Source of the DNA: Candidatus Kuenenbacteria bacterium
Lineage (GTDB): Bacteria; Patescibacteriota; Patescibacteriia; UBA11705; JABHMO01
Direction: 5' to 3'
Length of the DNA: 56,940 nt
Assembly: GCA_013202715.1 (NCBI GenBank)
Contig: JABMRF010000053.1
Coordinates: forward strand, 1-56,940
In this document: positions 40,535 to 48,033 of the stretch, piece by piece
Layout of the letters: the number at the start of each line of letters is the position of its first letter
Position numbering within the stretch: position 1 is the first letter of the stretch
Notes under the pieces: model-generated
Seen by the model: the letters and a program-made list of their open reading frames with translations, nothing else
The model's database searches: none
What the model was told of the DNA's origin: nothing
Position numbers and translations under genes: made by a program

Positions 40535-41689
40535 ATGAAAACATTAAAAGATGTCCTGATTCAAGGTGAAAATGGTTTGCAGTTAGTTGGTAAGCACTTG
40601 ATTCCTGATGAGCCAATGCCGGCAAGAGAGTTGCCCATTGTTCGGGAAGACTTTCTTTCTGCAGTAGAAGCAAAAGATGTGAAAGAGCATAACTTGCGTT
40701 ATGGAAATGGTTTAGAAACAGAACCGCGACTTTTACTATCTTGGTTAATGTTGCCAACTCGGTGTAATCAAAACTGCAAAGGTTGTTATGCTGGAAAAGA
40801 TCGAAAGCGAATGAACCATTGCTTGCCAAATTTTTATTCACCTAAAAAGTTGGATGAACTTTTGGCAACTTTGAAAAGATATGGTGTGAGAACGCTTGGT
40901 TATGGTGGCGTTGGTGAGTTGTTCACTATGAAAAGACCATCTTCGCCAATGGGTTGGCGTGAATATATTGACATGATCATTGGTCATGGTTTCAGTATGC
41001 TGATTTTTACAAACGGAACTTTGTTGACTCAAGAAGATATTGCTTGGATTGAGAAAAGACCAATTAGTTTGATTTTTTCTTGGCGAGATACAGTTGCCAG
41101 TGAGCACGACAAGATTGTTAGATTGAAAAACAGTTTTCAGAACAGTGTTCAAGCTTTGGAGTTCGCACTTCGTGCTGAAATGCAAAATGATAACCGTATT
41201 GGTGTAGAGATTCCGGTTATCAAGTCAAATATCGAGCGAGTGTTGTACGATTTTATTCCTGCTATGCGTTATCTTGGCATAATTCCTTATGCTGAACAGT
41301 ATATGCAGGTATGTACATCTCCAGAAGAAAAGAAAATGAGTTTGAATTTTGCTGAAGCTCGTGGGTTTTTTCAAAGAGCTCAGGAAATTGAAGCAAAGTT
41401 TGGCTATGTGCATCAGACCTGTTTTGGTCAAAGAATGGTTTCACAAACTGCTTGTGATCGACCGGTTTTCTCAGTGACAATTTATCCAGATGGGATAGTG
41501 ACCCCATGTCCTGCTAGCTCGGAGAAACTTGGTAATGTTCATGAATCTTCTTTGGATGAAATTTTGTTGTCTGAAAAGTACAAAAATTGGTTAAAAGATT
41601 TTGGTATATGTGCTTGCTCTGTGTTTTACACAGATGATCGATCGCAGATTCCAGCCAACATTCCAAACTTCTTGGAGGGATTCAAATGA
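40535..41689 (+). CDS. Radical SAM protein with SPASM-like C-terminus (operon gene 2)
   Basis: A 384-aa enzyme. The cluster motif is C77-NQN-C81-KG-C84 and the SAM-binding region is near YGGVGELF. The C-terminus has CDRPVFSVTIYPDGIVTPCP and LGNVHESSLDEIL, the pattern that introduces a SPASM/Twitch auxiliary-cluster domain, ending in CACSVF. The start at 40535 follows AAAGGAG; the frame from 40490 is rejected. Its stop TGA overlaps the ATG of the next gene. SPASM enzymes often modify peptides; here no precursor is visible. Confidence 0.85.
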   Translation: MKTLKDVLIQGENGLQLVGKHLIPDEPMPARELPIVREDFLSAVEAKDVKEHNLRYGNGLETEPRLLLSWLMLPTRCNQNCKGCYAGKDRKRMNHCLPNFYSPKKLDELLATLKRYGVRTLGYGGVGELFTMKRPSSPMGWREYIDMIIGHGFSMLIFTNGTLLTQEDIAWIEKRPISLIFSWRDTVASEHDKIVRLKNSFQNSVQALEFALRAEMQNDNRIGVEIPVIKSNIERVLYDFIPAMRYLGIIPYAEQYMQVCTSPEEKKMSLNFAEARGFFQRAQEIEAKFGYVHQTCFGQRMVSQTACDRPVFSVTIYPDGIVTPCPASSEKLGNVHESSLDEILLSEKYKNWLKDFGICACSVFYTDDRSQIPANIPNFLEGFK

Positions 41690-42819
41690 AAACAATCCAT
41701 GACATTCCGATTGTTTTTTCAGAAAAGTTTCCATCTGGCTTTGATAATAGAATTCAAAATTGGGGCTTTTTTACTCGAGAAGAAATTGAAAACAATCAGG
41801 GTAAGCTATTAACTTTGGATTTTGATTTCGGTCGATTTTGCTCACTAAAGTGTCCGGACTGTTTTCGGAAGGTGAGTGTGATTGATGAGCTCAGTTCAGG
41901 TGATTTGTCATATGATCAGATGTTGGCTGTGATTGATCAGGCTGTTGATCTGGGATTACGCACGGTAAAGGTTTGCGGAAAAGGTGAGCCTACTGAAGAT
42001 ACTCGGTTTTTGCAGTTTGTTCGAGATATGTCTGCCAGAGGAGTTGGTTTAGCAGTTTTTACTGCAGGTCAGGTTCTTGGTGATGATGAAAAAGCCAGAG
42101 TGATCAATCGCGATCACGGAATTCGTGATGCAAAACATTTGTGTGAAGAATTATTCAAACTCAATGTAAGCTTTATGCTCAAGTTCCAATCGTTTGATTC
42201 TGAAACACAAGATCTGCGAGTTGGAAAAGATGGTCATACAGCGATTCGTGATCAAGCTTTGATCAATTTAGTGGAAGCAGGTTTTGCTGATGAGTTTCCA
42301 ACCCGTTTGGCAACTTGTTCCAATCCGATTAATAAATTAACGGCCAATGAAGTGTTTGATATTTATGTTTGGTCCCGGCAGCGGAATATCTATCCAATTA
42401 CCGCAGCGCTGATGGTTAGCGGCAAGCAAATTGATAAGCAGTTTTTGCAAGAAAATGATATTTCTGATGATGAAAAGATTCAGCTTTGGACTCAGATTTA
42501 TGAGTGGAACATTGAGCATGGTTTGCAAACTCTGGGGCAGATAGAAAGGGAACAGATTTCAGTCTTACCAGGAATGCATCCATGCAATCAGATCGCTGTT
42601 GGTCTGTATGTTTCTATGACCGGCAATGTTCTTTTGTGTCCAGGTTCCACCGTTTCACTGGGAAACGTGGAAGAGGAATCTTTGGAAGAAATTTGGCAAC
42701 GACAAGTGGGTAGACTTACTTGCCCCGCTGGATTTAATTGTTTTTGTCCACCAAAGGATGGAGTAACGATTCCTCTGAATTTGTATGAGCAAGTTTTGGC
42801 GAATTTGCGAAGCAAATGA
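41686..42819 (+). CDS. Radical SAM protein with SPASM-like C-terminus (operon gene 3)
   Basis: A 377-aa enzyme starting in a 4-base ATGA overlap with gene 2, after TTGGAGG, so translation is probably coupled. The cluster motif is C52-SLK-C56-PD-C59 and the next conserved stretch is VKVCGKGEPTED. The C-terminus has GNVLLCPGSTVSLGNVEEES and CPAGFNCFCPP, a SPASM-like cysteine set. It resembles gene 2 in layout, suggesting an old duplication with divergence. The operon ends at the terminator at 42825. The substrate is unknown. Confidence 0.85.
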   Translation: MKTIHDIPIVFSEKFPSGFDNRIQNWGFFTREEIENNQGKLLTLDFDFGRFCSLKCPDCFRKVSVIDELSSGDLSYDQMLAVIDQAVDLGLRTVKVCGKGEPTEDTRFLQFVRDMSARGVGLAVFTAGQVLGDDEKARVINRDHGIRDAKHLCEELFKLNVSFMLKFQSFDSETQDLRVGKDGHTAIRDQALINLVEAGFADEFPTRLATCSNPINKLTANEVFDIYVWSRQRNIYPITAALMVSGKQIDKQFLQENDISDDEKIQLWTQIYEWNIEHGLQTLGQIEREQISVLPGMHPCNQIAVGLYVSMTGNVLLCPGSTVSLGNVEEESLEEIWQRQVGRLTCPAGFNCFCPPKDGVTIPLNLYEQVLANLRSK

Positions 42820-42824
42820 AAATC

Positions 42825-42852
42825 CCCCGTCTCTCATTCGAGGCGGGGTTTT
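42825..42852 (+). terminator. Terminator of the radical SAM operon
   Basis: CCCCGTCTC pairs with GAGGCGGGG (one G-U), then TTTT. Its stem resembles the terminators at 44485 and 55127. Confidence 0.8.
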
Positions 42853-42971
42853 AAATTACCCCCCACTTAAGTGGGGGCTACCGGCCAGCAGAAAGTTTCC
42901 GGCTTTAGCCGTGGTGAGCGCGCGCAAGCGCGCGTGTGGGCTGCGGTGCCCTGACTTAAGTCAGGGGTAAT
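42853..42971. repeat. REP/BIME-like element, copy 2
   Basis: Same boundaries as copy 1: ATTACCCCCCACTTAAGTGG on the left and CCCTGACTTAAGTCAGGG then GGTAAT on the right, with GCGCGCGCAAGCGCGCG in the middle. It supplies the final codons and stop of the minus-strand gene at 42956. Confidence 0.8.
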
Positions 42972-43732
42972 GGCCCCTCGCTCCCATCCCACATCATCTC
43001 AAACATCAACCTCATTGAATCCGCCAGATCCTGACTTTTTATTTCAATTGAAAGCAATTCTTTAGCAGAAGTAATTTGCACTACGACGTCATCATAGACT
43101 ATAATTGCTGAGCGCAATTTTTTTTGTTTGTTTGAAAAACGTACGTTGCGAAGGTGTTCTTGGTGCTTTTTTAGAAAAGCTGGCACTTTTTCATCAGCTG
43201 GCCAAATGTTTTTAACTCGGATTTTCTTTTTAACTCTTTCTGTAATTAGTTTAAGTAAAAATTTTTCGCCAACTGCTTTATGTAAATCATAAACCGGATT
43301 GATCCCAAGTATTAATTTTGATTTACATTTGTTTGTATTGGATAAAACTTTTTTTAAGCCATCTTTACCGCGGTAAAATTTAATGTGTGGAATTTTCCAG
43401 GATGCCTTTTGAATTTGCAGATTGAGATTCTGAATTGTTTCTTTGATGTCAGGAATAAATTCGTTTATTTGTTTTGATTTTTGTTCAAAAACCCCTAAAA
43501 GGTGATTGGGATTTTCAACAATAAACCTTCTTTTTCTGTGACTGCCAATAAAGCCGACTAAATCATGTTTTCGTAGTTGGTCTAATTCAAAATAAACAGT
43601 TGCCCGTGGCATTGATAATTCTTTAGAAATTAAGCTAGCGCTGATCGGCCCGCGCTGAATCATAAGCTCATAAACCAGCTGAGCTTTTATTGATAATTCA
43701 AGAAATTTAAATATTTTGCTTAATGTTGTCAT
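42956..43732 (-). CDS. TrmB-like transcriptional regulator (4 of 4)
   Basis: A 258-aa regulator with the family layout: winged helix-turn-helix (FLELSIKAQLVYELMIQRG, KELSMPRATVYFELDQL), wing (HRKRRFIVENPNHLLG), helical linker and a sensor domain that is very Lys-rich (ERVKKKIRVKNIW). It converges on the radical SAM operon and is the most divergent of the four. Its last residues (GPLPLT) come from the REP element, so the original C-terminus may have been altered by insertion. No Shine-Dalgarno is evident. Confidence 0.85.
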   Translation of the reverse strand: MTTLSKIFKFLELSIKAQLVYELMIQRGPISASLISKELSMPRATVYFELDQLRKHDLVGFIGSHRKRRFIVENPNHLLGVFEQKSKQINEFIPDIKETIQNLNLQIQKASWKIPHIKFYRGKDGLKKVLSNTNKCKSKLILGINPVYDLHKAVGEKFLLKLITERVKKKIRVKNIWPADEKVPAFLKKHQEHLRNVRFSNKQKKLRSAIIVYDDVVVQITSAKELLSIEIKSQDLADSMRLMFEMMWDGSEGPLPLT

Positions 43733-43881
43733 AAGTTGTTAGACGAAAATATACTTTAATTTAGTTAAATTTATTGTAAATTATTAAATAATTACAATTT
43801 GTTTAATTTGTATTGTTATTATACTGTGAATATCTTATAATTGCAAACAGGGTTGTTCTTTAGCAAAAATTGGAGGAAAAC

Positions 43882-44394
43882 ATGTTTAAGTTTGACAAAA
43901 ATTGTTCGTGCGGTTTTGGGTCTGGTATTTTTACGACTCCGTTTAGAATGCCCACTTTTTTGTCCTTTTTGTTTGATGTCGCCTTGGCATGGCTTTTGGG
44001 AGTATGCTTCGGCGCCACATTTGTGATAGGTTTTATGATAATTGTTCTTATGATTTTTAATTTTTCTTTGCTAACAGAGTTTTTGGAATTTAAAAATTTA
44101 GCCGGAACAGTTATTTTGAATTGCCAACTTGTATGTGCATTGTTTTTCTTTCTTTCATTTAAGAAGTTGTTGACAACCCATGGTTTTTTTTGCGGGCTGG
44201 GGGTTTGTTTTGGTGGAGCTTGTGTTTATTGGAAAATGTTTCGTATTGATTGGTGTTATTGTGCTTTTATTTTGGGTAGCTCTGCGTTCATAACAATTTG
44301 CGTAATGTTATATTTTAGTGAGGTTTTGTTGGTATTTATCCAAAAGAGACAAAAGCATAAACAGAAAGAAGAATACTTGAAGAAACATTTGTAA
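43882..44394 (+). CDS. Hypothetical Cys-rich four-helix membrane protein, 170 aa
   Basis: I do not recognise this protein. A short Cys-containing N-terminus (MFKFDKNCSCGFGSGIF) precedes about four membrane segments: near 28-62, 75-92, 98-116 and 124-150. It ends in a Lys-rich cytoplasmic tail (RQKHKQKEEYLKKHL). Cysteines occur both in the N-terminus and within helices (CGLGVCFGGAC). TTGGAGG fixes the start at 43882. A perfect-stem terminator follows at 44485. No functional context is visible. Confidence 0.7.
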   Translation: MFKFDKNCSCGFGSGIFTTPFRMPTFLSFLFDVALAWLLGVCFGATFVIGFMIIVLMIFNFSLLTEFLEFKNLAGTVILNCQLVCALFFFLSFKKLLTTHGFFCGLGVCFGGACVYWKMFRIDWCYCAFILGSSAFITICVMLYFSEVLLVFIQKRQKHKQKEEYLKKHL

Positions 44395-44484
44395 TATTCA
44401 CAAAAGCGCGTCAAGGTTCCGGAATAAAAAGATGATAGAATGAGAATTTTTTCGTTTCTCTGGTTGTGACGTTAATAAAAAAGT

Positions 44485-44520
44485 CCCCGTCTCGATAATA
44501 TTCGAGACGGGGTATTTTGT
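44485..44520. terminator. Bidirectional terminator with repeated stem-loop
   Basis: CCCCGTCTCGA pairs perfectly with TCGAGACGGGG around TAATAT. A T-rich stretch follows on the plus strand, and TTTTTT precedes it for the minus strand. The same stem-loop recurs at 55127-55166. Confidence 0.85.
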
Positions 44521-44524
44521 TTTC

Positions 44525-44785
44525 TCAGACCGTTGCCGCTTGCTGGCCATTGGGTTCGTGTCTTGTTGTTGGTTCATCAGGTGTTTCGAAAACCATAACG
44601 ACTACTCCGCCAAACAGTATTTCCAGCATCGGAATTATTTTCGTGGTGCTGTAATCTTCATCCATGTATATTGTGGCATCCGTTCTGTCATCTGTCAGAT
44701 ACCAGCCATCGATCCAATGTTCCAGGAATCTGCCGGTTGGTACATGTTTGAATGCATGGTGACGAGATTCTTCGGGATTATCCAT
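44525..44785 (-). CDS. Hypothetical protein, 86 aa
   Basis: I do not recognise this protein. It is acidic and His-rich at the N-terminus (MDNPEESRHHAFKHVPTGRF), with WIDGWYLTDDRTDATIYMDE in the middle and a hydrophobic strand pair (IIPMLEILFGGVVVMVFETP) near the end that is too short for a clear membrane helix. CTGGAGG precedes the start, and a consensus promoter is at 44823-44851, so expression is well supported. It converges on the 43882 gene at a shared terminator. Confidence 0.65.
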   Translation of the reverse strand: MDNPEESRHHAFKHVPTGRFLEHWIDGWYLTDDRTDATIYMDEDYSTTKIIPMLEILFGGVVVMVFETPDEPTTRHEPNGQQAATV

Positions 44786-44822
44786 TTTTACCTCCAGTTT
44801 GGGAAAGAAACATCAATATATG

Positions 44823-44851
44823 AGTTTAATGCAAAGTTTTAGTTTTGTCAA
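44823..44851 (-). promoter_or_regulatory. Promoter of the 44525 gene
   Basis: Minus strand: TTGACA (44846-44851), 17-base spacer, TAAACT (44823-44828). Confidence 0.75.
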
Positions 44852-44855
44852 GCAT

Positions 44856-44966
44856 GTAAACGCAAAAGCGCAAAACATTAAAAAACGCAAAAATACAAAT
44901 CTTATTTTGCCTCTTGGCCATGAGCTTGAGGCCGAATGGCGATTTGGCACGTTTTGCGTTTTTCCG
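44856..44966. repeat. Repeated-word array, GCGCAAAA family
   Basis: GTAAACGCAAAAGCGCAAAA and AAACGCAAAAATAC words on the left are answered by CACGTTTTGCGTTTTTCC on the right. Same family as 12040-12130. Confidence 0.55.
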
Positions 44967-44968
44967 TT

Positions 44969-45000
44969 ACTAAAAACTGCAACTCGTGTGAGCTGCAGTT
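44969..45000 (-). terminator. Terminator of the UbiA-family gene
   Basis: AACTGCA pairs with TGCAGTT (with CTC/GAG inside); on the minus strand TTTTTA follows. Confidence 0.7.
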
Positions 45001-45031
45001 GGTTTGTTGTTTCTTTCTTCTATTGCGTTCA

Positions 45032-46792
45032 CTACCAGGACAACGCGTCGAGAATTATTCTCGTAATAAACATGCTGTCTGGCGCGAGATAGTTTGCTAT
45101 CCCCCAAACCATCCAAGGCAGGACGGCCCATTTCCATGCACTTTGCCACCGCACTTGTACGTATCCACCAAGCAATACTAGCAGGGGGTCACCGATCAAG
45201 CGATTGGACCAATGTTCGTGGCCAACTTTCCAGGCCGACACTCCCTCTCCGAAAACTCCTAACTCAAGAAGGTACTCCACGAGCTCCCATCCGTATGCAA
45301 TGGCGAGAGTGATACTGAGTAGCTTCATGACTGAAAGCTTTGGGAAGAAGCGTTTCAGGGAAGCGAGTACGACCACACCCCAGAGAAAGTGTTCAATAGA
45401 CCACATGTCGAGCATCACCGCTTCTCTGTCAATGCCATACTTTTCTGGCACAACAAGGCAAATTGCGAGCAGCCCGATCAGGGTATCGTGGAAGATGATC
45501 ATGGGTTTTGGGATACTTGTTGGGTCCCACTTCACAAACTTGTAGACCAAGACCACCAGAAATGCCAACAGCTCATTTGCCTTGTTTGTAAGGAATATGA
45601 AAAAGCCGGAAAGAGAGGATATGGACAAGGCGATCCACTTGGCCGGTGAAGTTCCTAGCGTGACTGGCAACGTGTTTTTGTGTCCAGTGTCAATGTTCAC
45701 ATCTTCAATGTCCTTGATAATCTCCCGACCAAGGATCAGAGTGAAGAAAACACTGTACCAAGTCCAGATATACGCATCGCTTTTCTGGAAAAATACTGAA
45801 CCGCACAGGACAGGGCTGGCGCCACATCCAGCTACAATCAGGTTGTTAACAACAACCAGTTTCTGGAGGTATGAGTAAGCGAGGCCAAGCACCAGAGTGC
45901 CAAAGCAGAAAAGTGCCACGACAGTATTTAATGTTGCAAGCAAGCTGATTGCTGCCAAGGTGATGCCTGTGAGTCTGACCCAATACGACCAGAATGCCTC
46001 AGGATGATCATACGCCAACCGTTTTCCCTTTTGTAGATCGTGGCTTCGATCATACCAATCATTGAAAGTCATGATGGACATGTGTAACAGTGAGCAGGAC
46101 AGCGCCGCAAACAGGGCGACCATCCAGTCTACACGATCCTCCCCATACATCACAAATCCAGACAAGGTGAGGAGAAATGTGAAGATGGTCCCCCTGATCC
46201 TTCCGGTTTTTATGAACTCAACGAGCGGAGGCGCCTCGGATGCGAGCGGATTTTTGTGACCAAGTATCACGTCTACCAAAACCGCGCTGAGAAACACCAG
46301 ATATCCCGCCACAATCAAGTAGATCGATGTCTTCTCGATATTCCCAGACAAAGCATGCAAAAGACAGATACTTGAAACGGCTACGCTCACACCAAAATAC
46401 GCAAGGTGAACTTTACCGCCAAGACTGACTTTGCCAGGCTCTGGAAAACTCCAATTGGGTTTGTACTTCTGATGTGTACCCACTCTGTACCACGACCATG
46501 CCCCAAACACCAAAAGAGAAAGAAAAATTGCCCACTCTCCAAGTTCGATCCGTCCGTACCAGGCCAGGTGTGCAAAGCCTGAGACGACCAGCCCGAGTCC
46601 AACCATGTCGCCCCAAGTTTGACAATGGCCATCTTGCCAATGATTGAATTTTTGGTTTGTGCCATGTATGGCACTCCCGCGTGCGGGAATTCTTCCCCTT
46701 TTTAGCTCCCATTGTTGAACAAAATATTGCAATAAGCAAGCGACCCCGTTCAAAAGGAGGCTTACTAGGACAAGAGTCCAATTTAGTGTCAT
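45032..46792 (-). CDS. UbiA-family prenyltransferase fused to extra membrane domains, 586 aa
   Basis: An integral membrane protein roughly twice the usual UbiA length. Residues about 200-400 form a UbiA domain with both Asp-rich motifs: N244-D-W-Y-D248-R-S-H-D252 and D361-IE-D364-VNID. UbiA enzymes transfer an isoprenoid chain to an aromatic or lipid-linked acceptor. The N-terminal ~180 residues add about five membrane helices with an unusual FNHWQDGHCQTWGDMVGLG stretch. The C-terminal ~150 residues add more helices with EHFLWG, GWELVEYLLE and GHEHWSNRLIGDPLLVLLGG, resembling a VanZ/DUF2238-like domain. The start follows AAGGAGG. Own promoter (46838) and terminator. The substrate is unknown. 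Confidence 0.78.
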   Translation of the reverse strand: MTLNWTLVLVSLLLNGVACLLQYFVQQWELKRGRIPARGSAIHGTNQKFNHWQDGHCQTWGDMVGLGLVVSGFAHLAWYGRIELGEWAIFLSLLVFGAWSWYRVGTHQKYKPNWSFPEPGKVSLGGKVHLAYFGVSVAVSSICLLHALSGNIEKTSIYLIVAGYLVFLSAVLVDVILGHKNPLASEAPPLVEFIKTGRIRGTIFTFLLTLSGFVMYGEDRVDWMVALFAALSCSLLHMSIMTFNDWYDRSHDLQKGKRLAYDHPEAFWSYWVRLTGITLAAISLLATLNTVVALFCFGTLVLGLAYSYLQKLVVVNNLIVAGCGASPVLCGSVFFQKSDAYIWTWYSVFFTLILGREIIKDIEDVNIDTGHKNTLPVTLGTSPAKWIALSISSLSGFFIFLTNKANELLAFLVVLVYKFVKWDPTSIPKPMIIFHDTLIGLLAICLVVPEKYGIDREAVMLDMWSIEHFLWGVVVLASLKRFFPKLSVMKLLSITLAIAYGWELVEYLLELGVFGEGVSAWKVGHEHWSNRLIGDPLLVLLGGYVQVRWQSAWKWAVLPWMVWGIANYLAPDSMFITRIILDALSW

Positions 46793-46837
46793 GTGACACC
46801 TCCTTTTGGTTATAATTGATTGCCGAAGTCCAAAATC

Positions 46838-46866
46838 ATCTTATAATTTTAGAATGATATTGTCAA
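46838..46866 (-). promoter_or_regulatory. Promoter of the UbiA-family gene
   Basis: Minus strand: TTGACA (46861-46866), 17-base spacer, TAAGAT (46838-46843). It directly follows the tRNA terminator. Confidence 0.75.
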
Positions 46867-46875
46867 AGTGCAAAC

Positions 46876-46912
46876 AAAAAAACTGCAATCCGATGTTCGA
46901 ATTGCAGTTGGT
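46876..46912 (-). terminator. Terminator of the tRNA cluster
   Basis: On the minus strand AACTGCAAT pairs with ATTGCAGTT around an 11-base loop, followed by a T run. Confidence 0.8.
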
Positions 46913-46919
46913 GAATCAG

Positions 46920-46993
46920 CGCGCCGGGCAGGACTTGAACCTGCGACTCTCGGCTTAGAAGGCCGATGCTCTATCCAGCTGAGCTACGGGCGC
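46920..46993 (-). tRNA. tRNA-Arg (anticodon TCT)
   Basis: Cloverleaf: acceptor GCGCCCG, anticodon stem TCGGC/GCCGA with loop CTTCTAA (TCT reads AGA), T arm GCAGG/CCTGC with TTCAAGT. The acceptor has one C-C mismatch at 6-67. CCA is not encoded. It is the last tRNA of a four-tRNA transcript. Confidence 0.93.
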
Positions 46994-47000
46994 ATTTCTG

Positions 47001-47177
47001 CTAGTCCCAGTCCTTGAAATCTTCAGGTATTCTGTCCGGGCATTGGGTGCAACCTACGGGCGTTGCGCTTCCATTACATGCACGGATCAGGTCGTCAGGA
47101 CCTACGACTGCCCTACAGTTGGGATTGGGACACGTGTAGGTTGTTTTCGCCGCATCGAACGTTTCGCGATCAGGCAT
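47001..47177 (-). CDS. Zinc-ribbon microprotein embedded in tRNA cluster, 58 aa
   Basis: A 58-aa gene between tRNA-Thr and tRNA-Arg on the same strand. AAAGGAG precedes its ATG with good spacing. The cysteines are C16-x4-C21, C34, and C43-x2-C46 (TYTCPNPNC...VGCTQCPDRI), in line with a rubredoxin-like or zinc-ribbon knuckle pair. No promoter separates it from the tRNAs, so it is probably carried on the tRNA precursor. The function is unknown; a role in tRNA processing or translation is tempting but unsupported. A frame extending through tRNA-Thr is rejected. Confidence 0.7.
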   Translation of the reverse strand: MPDRETFDAAKTTYTCPNPNCRAVVGPDDLIRACNGSATPVGCTQCPDRIPEDFKDWD

Positions 47178-47209
47178 CAGGAACTCCTTTTTGGGTTTGT
47201 TGAACGGAG

Positions 47210-47283
47210 AGCTGGCGAGGGGACTTGAACCCGTAACCTGCTGATTACAAATCAGCTGCTCTACCAAATTGAGCTACGCCAGC
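47210..47283 (-). tRNA. tRNA-Thr (anticodon TGT)
   Basis: Acceptor GCTGGCG/CGCCAGC, anticodon stem GCTGA/TCAGC with loop TTTGTAA (TGT reads ACA), T loop TTCAAGT. CCA is not encoded. Confidence 0.95.
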
Positions 47284-47587
47284 AATGAAAAGAAACGGTG
47301 CAACCGAACCAATGTCGCGCTTTGAGCAGGTTAACGCGAGTATTGGCAGGTTGCGGGGTGGCAAGTACACCATTTTTCCAGCACCATATTCGTGTGCTGG
47401 ATTAACGTTAGTCCAGCACGGATTCAACAGCCGAGGCAGATGTAGCAATCAAAGGACATGACCCTTTCGGCTTGCCTAATCTACTTTCTGCGGCAGCTGC
47501 CACTAACCGTAACTGGGTGGTCATAACTTTGGTGAATAGTAGTGTCACCTTTTGTTATAACCCATACGTCTCCTACTTGACGCATCG
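47284..47587 (-). other. 304-base spacer between tRNA-Glu and tRNA-Thr
   Basis: An unusually long gap inside a tRNA transcript. It holds a six-codon frame after TAGGAG (ATG at about 47569), a possible 38-aa frame (47408-47524) and GTGCTGGA/TCCAGCAC hairpin arms repeated nearby. No tRNA is hidden in it. Confidence 0.5.
47408..47524 (-). CDS. Possible 38-aa peptide between tRNAs
   Basis: The frame MTTQLRLVAAAAESRLGKPK... has a plausible composition and ends just before a GTGCTGGA hairpin. It lacks a well-placed ribosome-binding site; a GTG nine codons earlier is also possible. A tiny six-codon frame with TAGGAG lies upstream. Support is weak. Confidence 0.25.
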   Translation of the reverse strand: MTTQLRLVAAAAESRLGKPKGSCPLIATSASAVESVLD

Positions 47588-47660
47588 CGTCCCCAAGGGG
47601 ATTTGAACCCCTGTTACTGGCTTGAAAGGCCAGCGTCCTAACCGACTGGACGATGGGGAC
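47588..47660 (-). tRNA. tRNA-Glu (anticodon TTC)
   Basis: Acceptor GTCCCCA/TGGGGAC, anticodon stem CTGGC/GCCAG with loop CTTTCAA (TTC reads GAA), T loop TTCAAAT, discriminator G. CCA is not encoded. Confidence 0.95.
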
Positions 47661-47672
47661 AGTTGAAACGAG

Positions 47673-47746
47673 TGAGCCGCAAAGGAGTTGAACCTTTGAC
47701 CCGCAGATTAAAAGTCTGCTGCTCTACCTAACTGAGCTAGCGGCCC
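47673..47746 (-). tRNA. tRNA-Lys (anticodon TTT)
   Basis: Acceptor GGGCCGC pairs with GCGGCTC (one G-U), anticodon stem GCAGA/TCTGC with loop CTTTTAA (TTT reads AAA), T loop TTCAACT, discriminator A. CCA is not encoded. First tRNA of the cluster. Confidence 0.95.
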
Positions 47747-47814
47747 GTTTGAAAATTGAACTTGTGACTTCCTCCTTTGTGATGAATGATTGTTAAAAAT
47801 CTATATAAGAGATA

Positions 47815-47843
47815 ATTATAGCAAGAATTTAATTATTTGTCAA
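47815..47843 (-). promoter_or_regulatory. Promoter of the tRNA cluster
   Basis: Minus strand: TTGACA (47838-47843), 17-base spacer ending TTGC, TATAAT (47815-47820): full consensus. Confidence 0.85.
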
Positions 47844-47954
47844 CCCTAAACCATTCCTTCGTCAGGTTCAGGGTAAAGCCTTTGCTAATTTTAGCAATAT
47901 TTTTGTGTATATTTAGGGCTTTCTTGCAATTTAATTATAACATTGATTTTTTGG

Positions 47955-48003
47955 AAAGAAAAAAGCCCTGAAGTACATGCGTATTCTCGCATGACTTCAG
48001 GGC
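47955..48003 (-). terminator. Terminator of the secreted LysM-like operon
   Basis: GCCCTGAAGT pairs with ACTTCAGGGC, with CATGCG/CGCATG inside; TTTTTTC follows on the minus strand. Confidence 0.9.
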
Positions 48004-48033
48004 AAGCCCCGCGTGGCGGAGCTAGGAGTTGCT

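Noticed and set aside
45094..45878. Plus-strand frames opposite the UbiA-family gene
   Set aside because: Shadows of the GC-rich antisense strand; no promoters, start signals or protein-like motifs.
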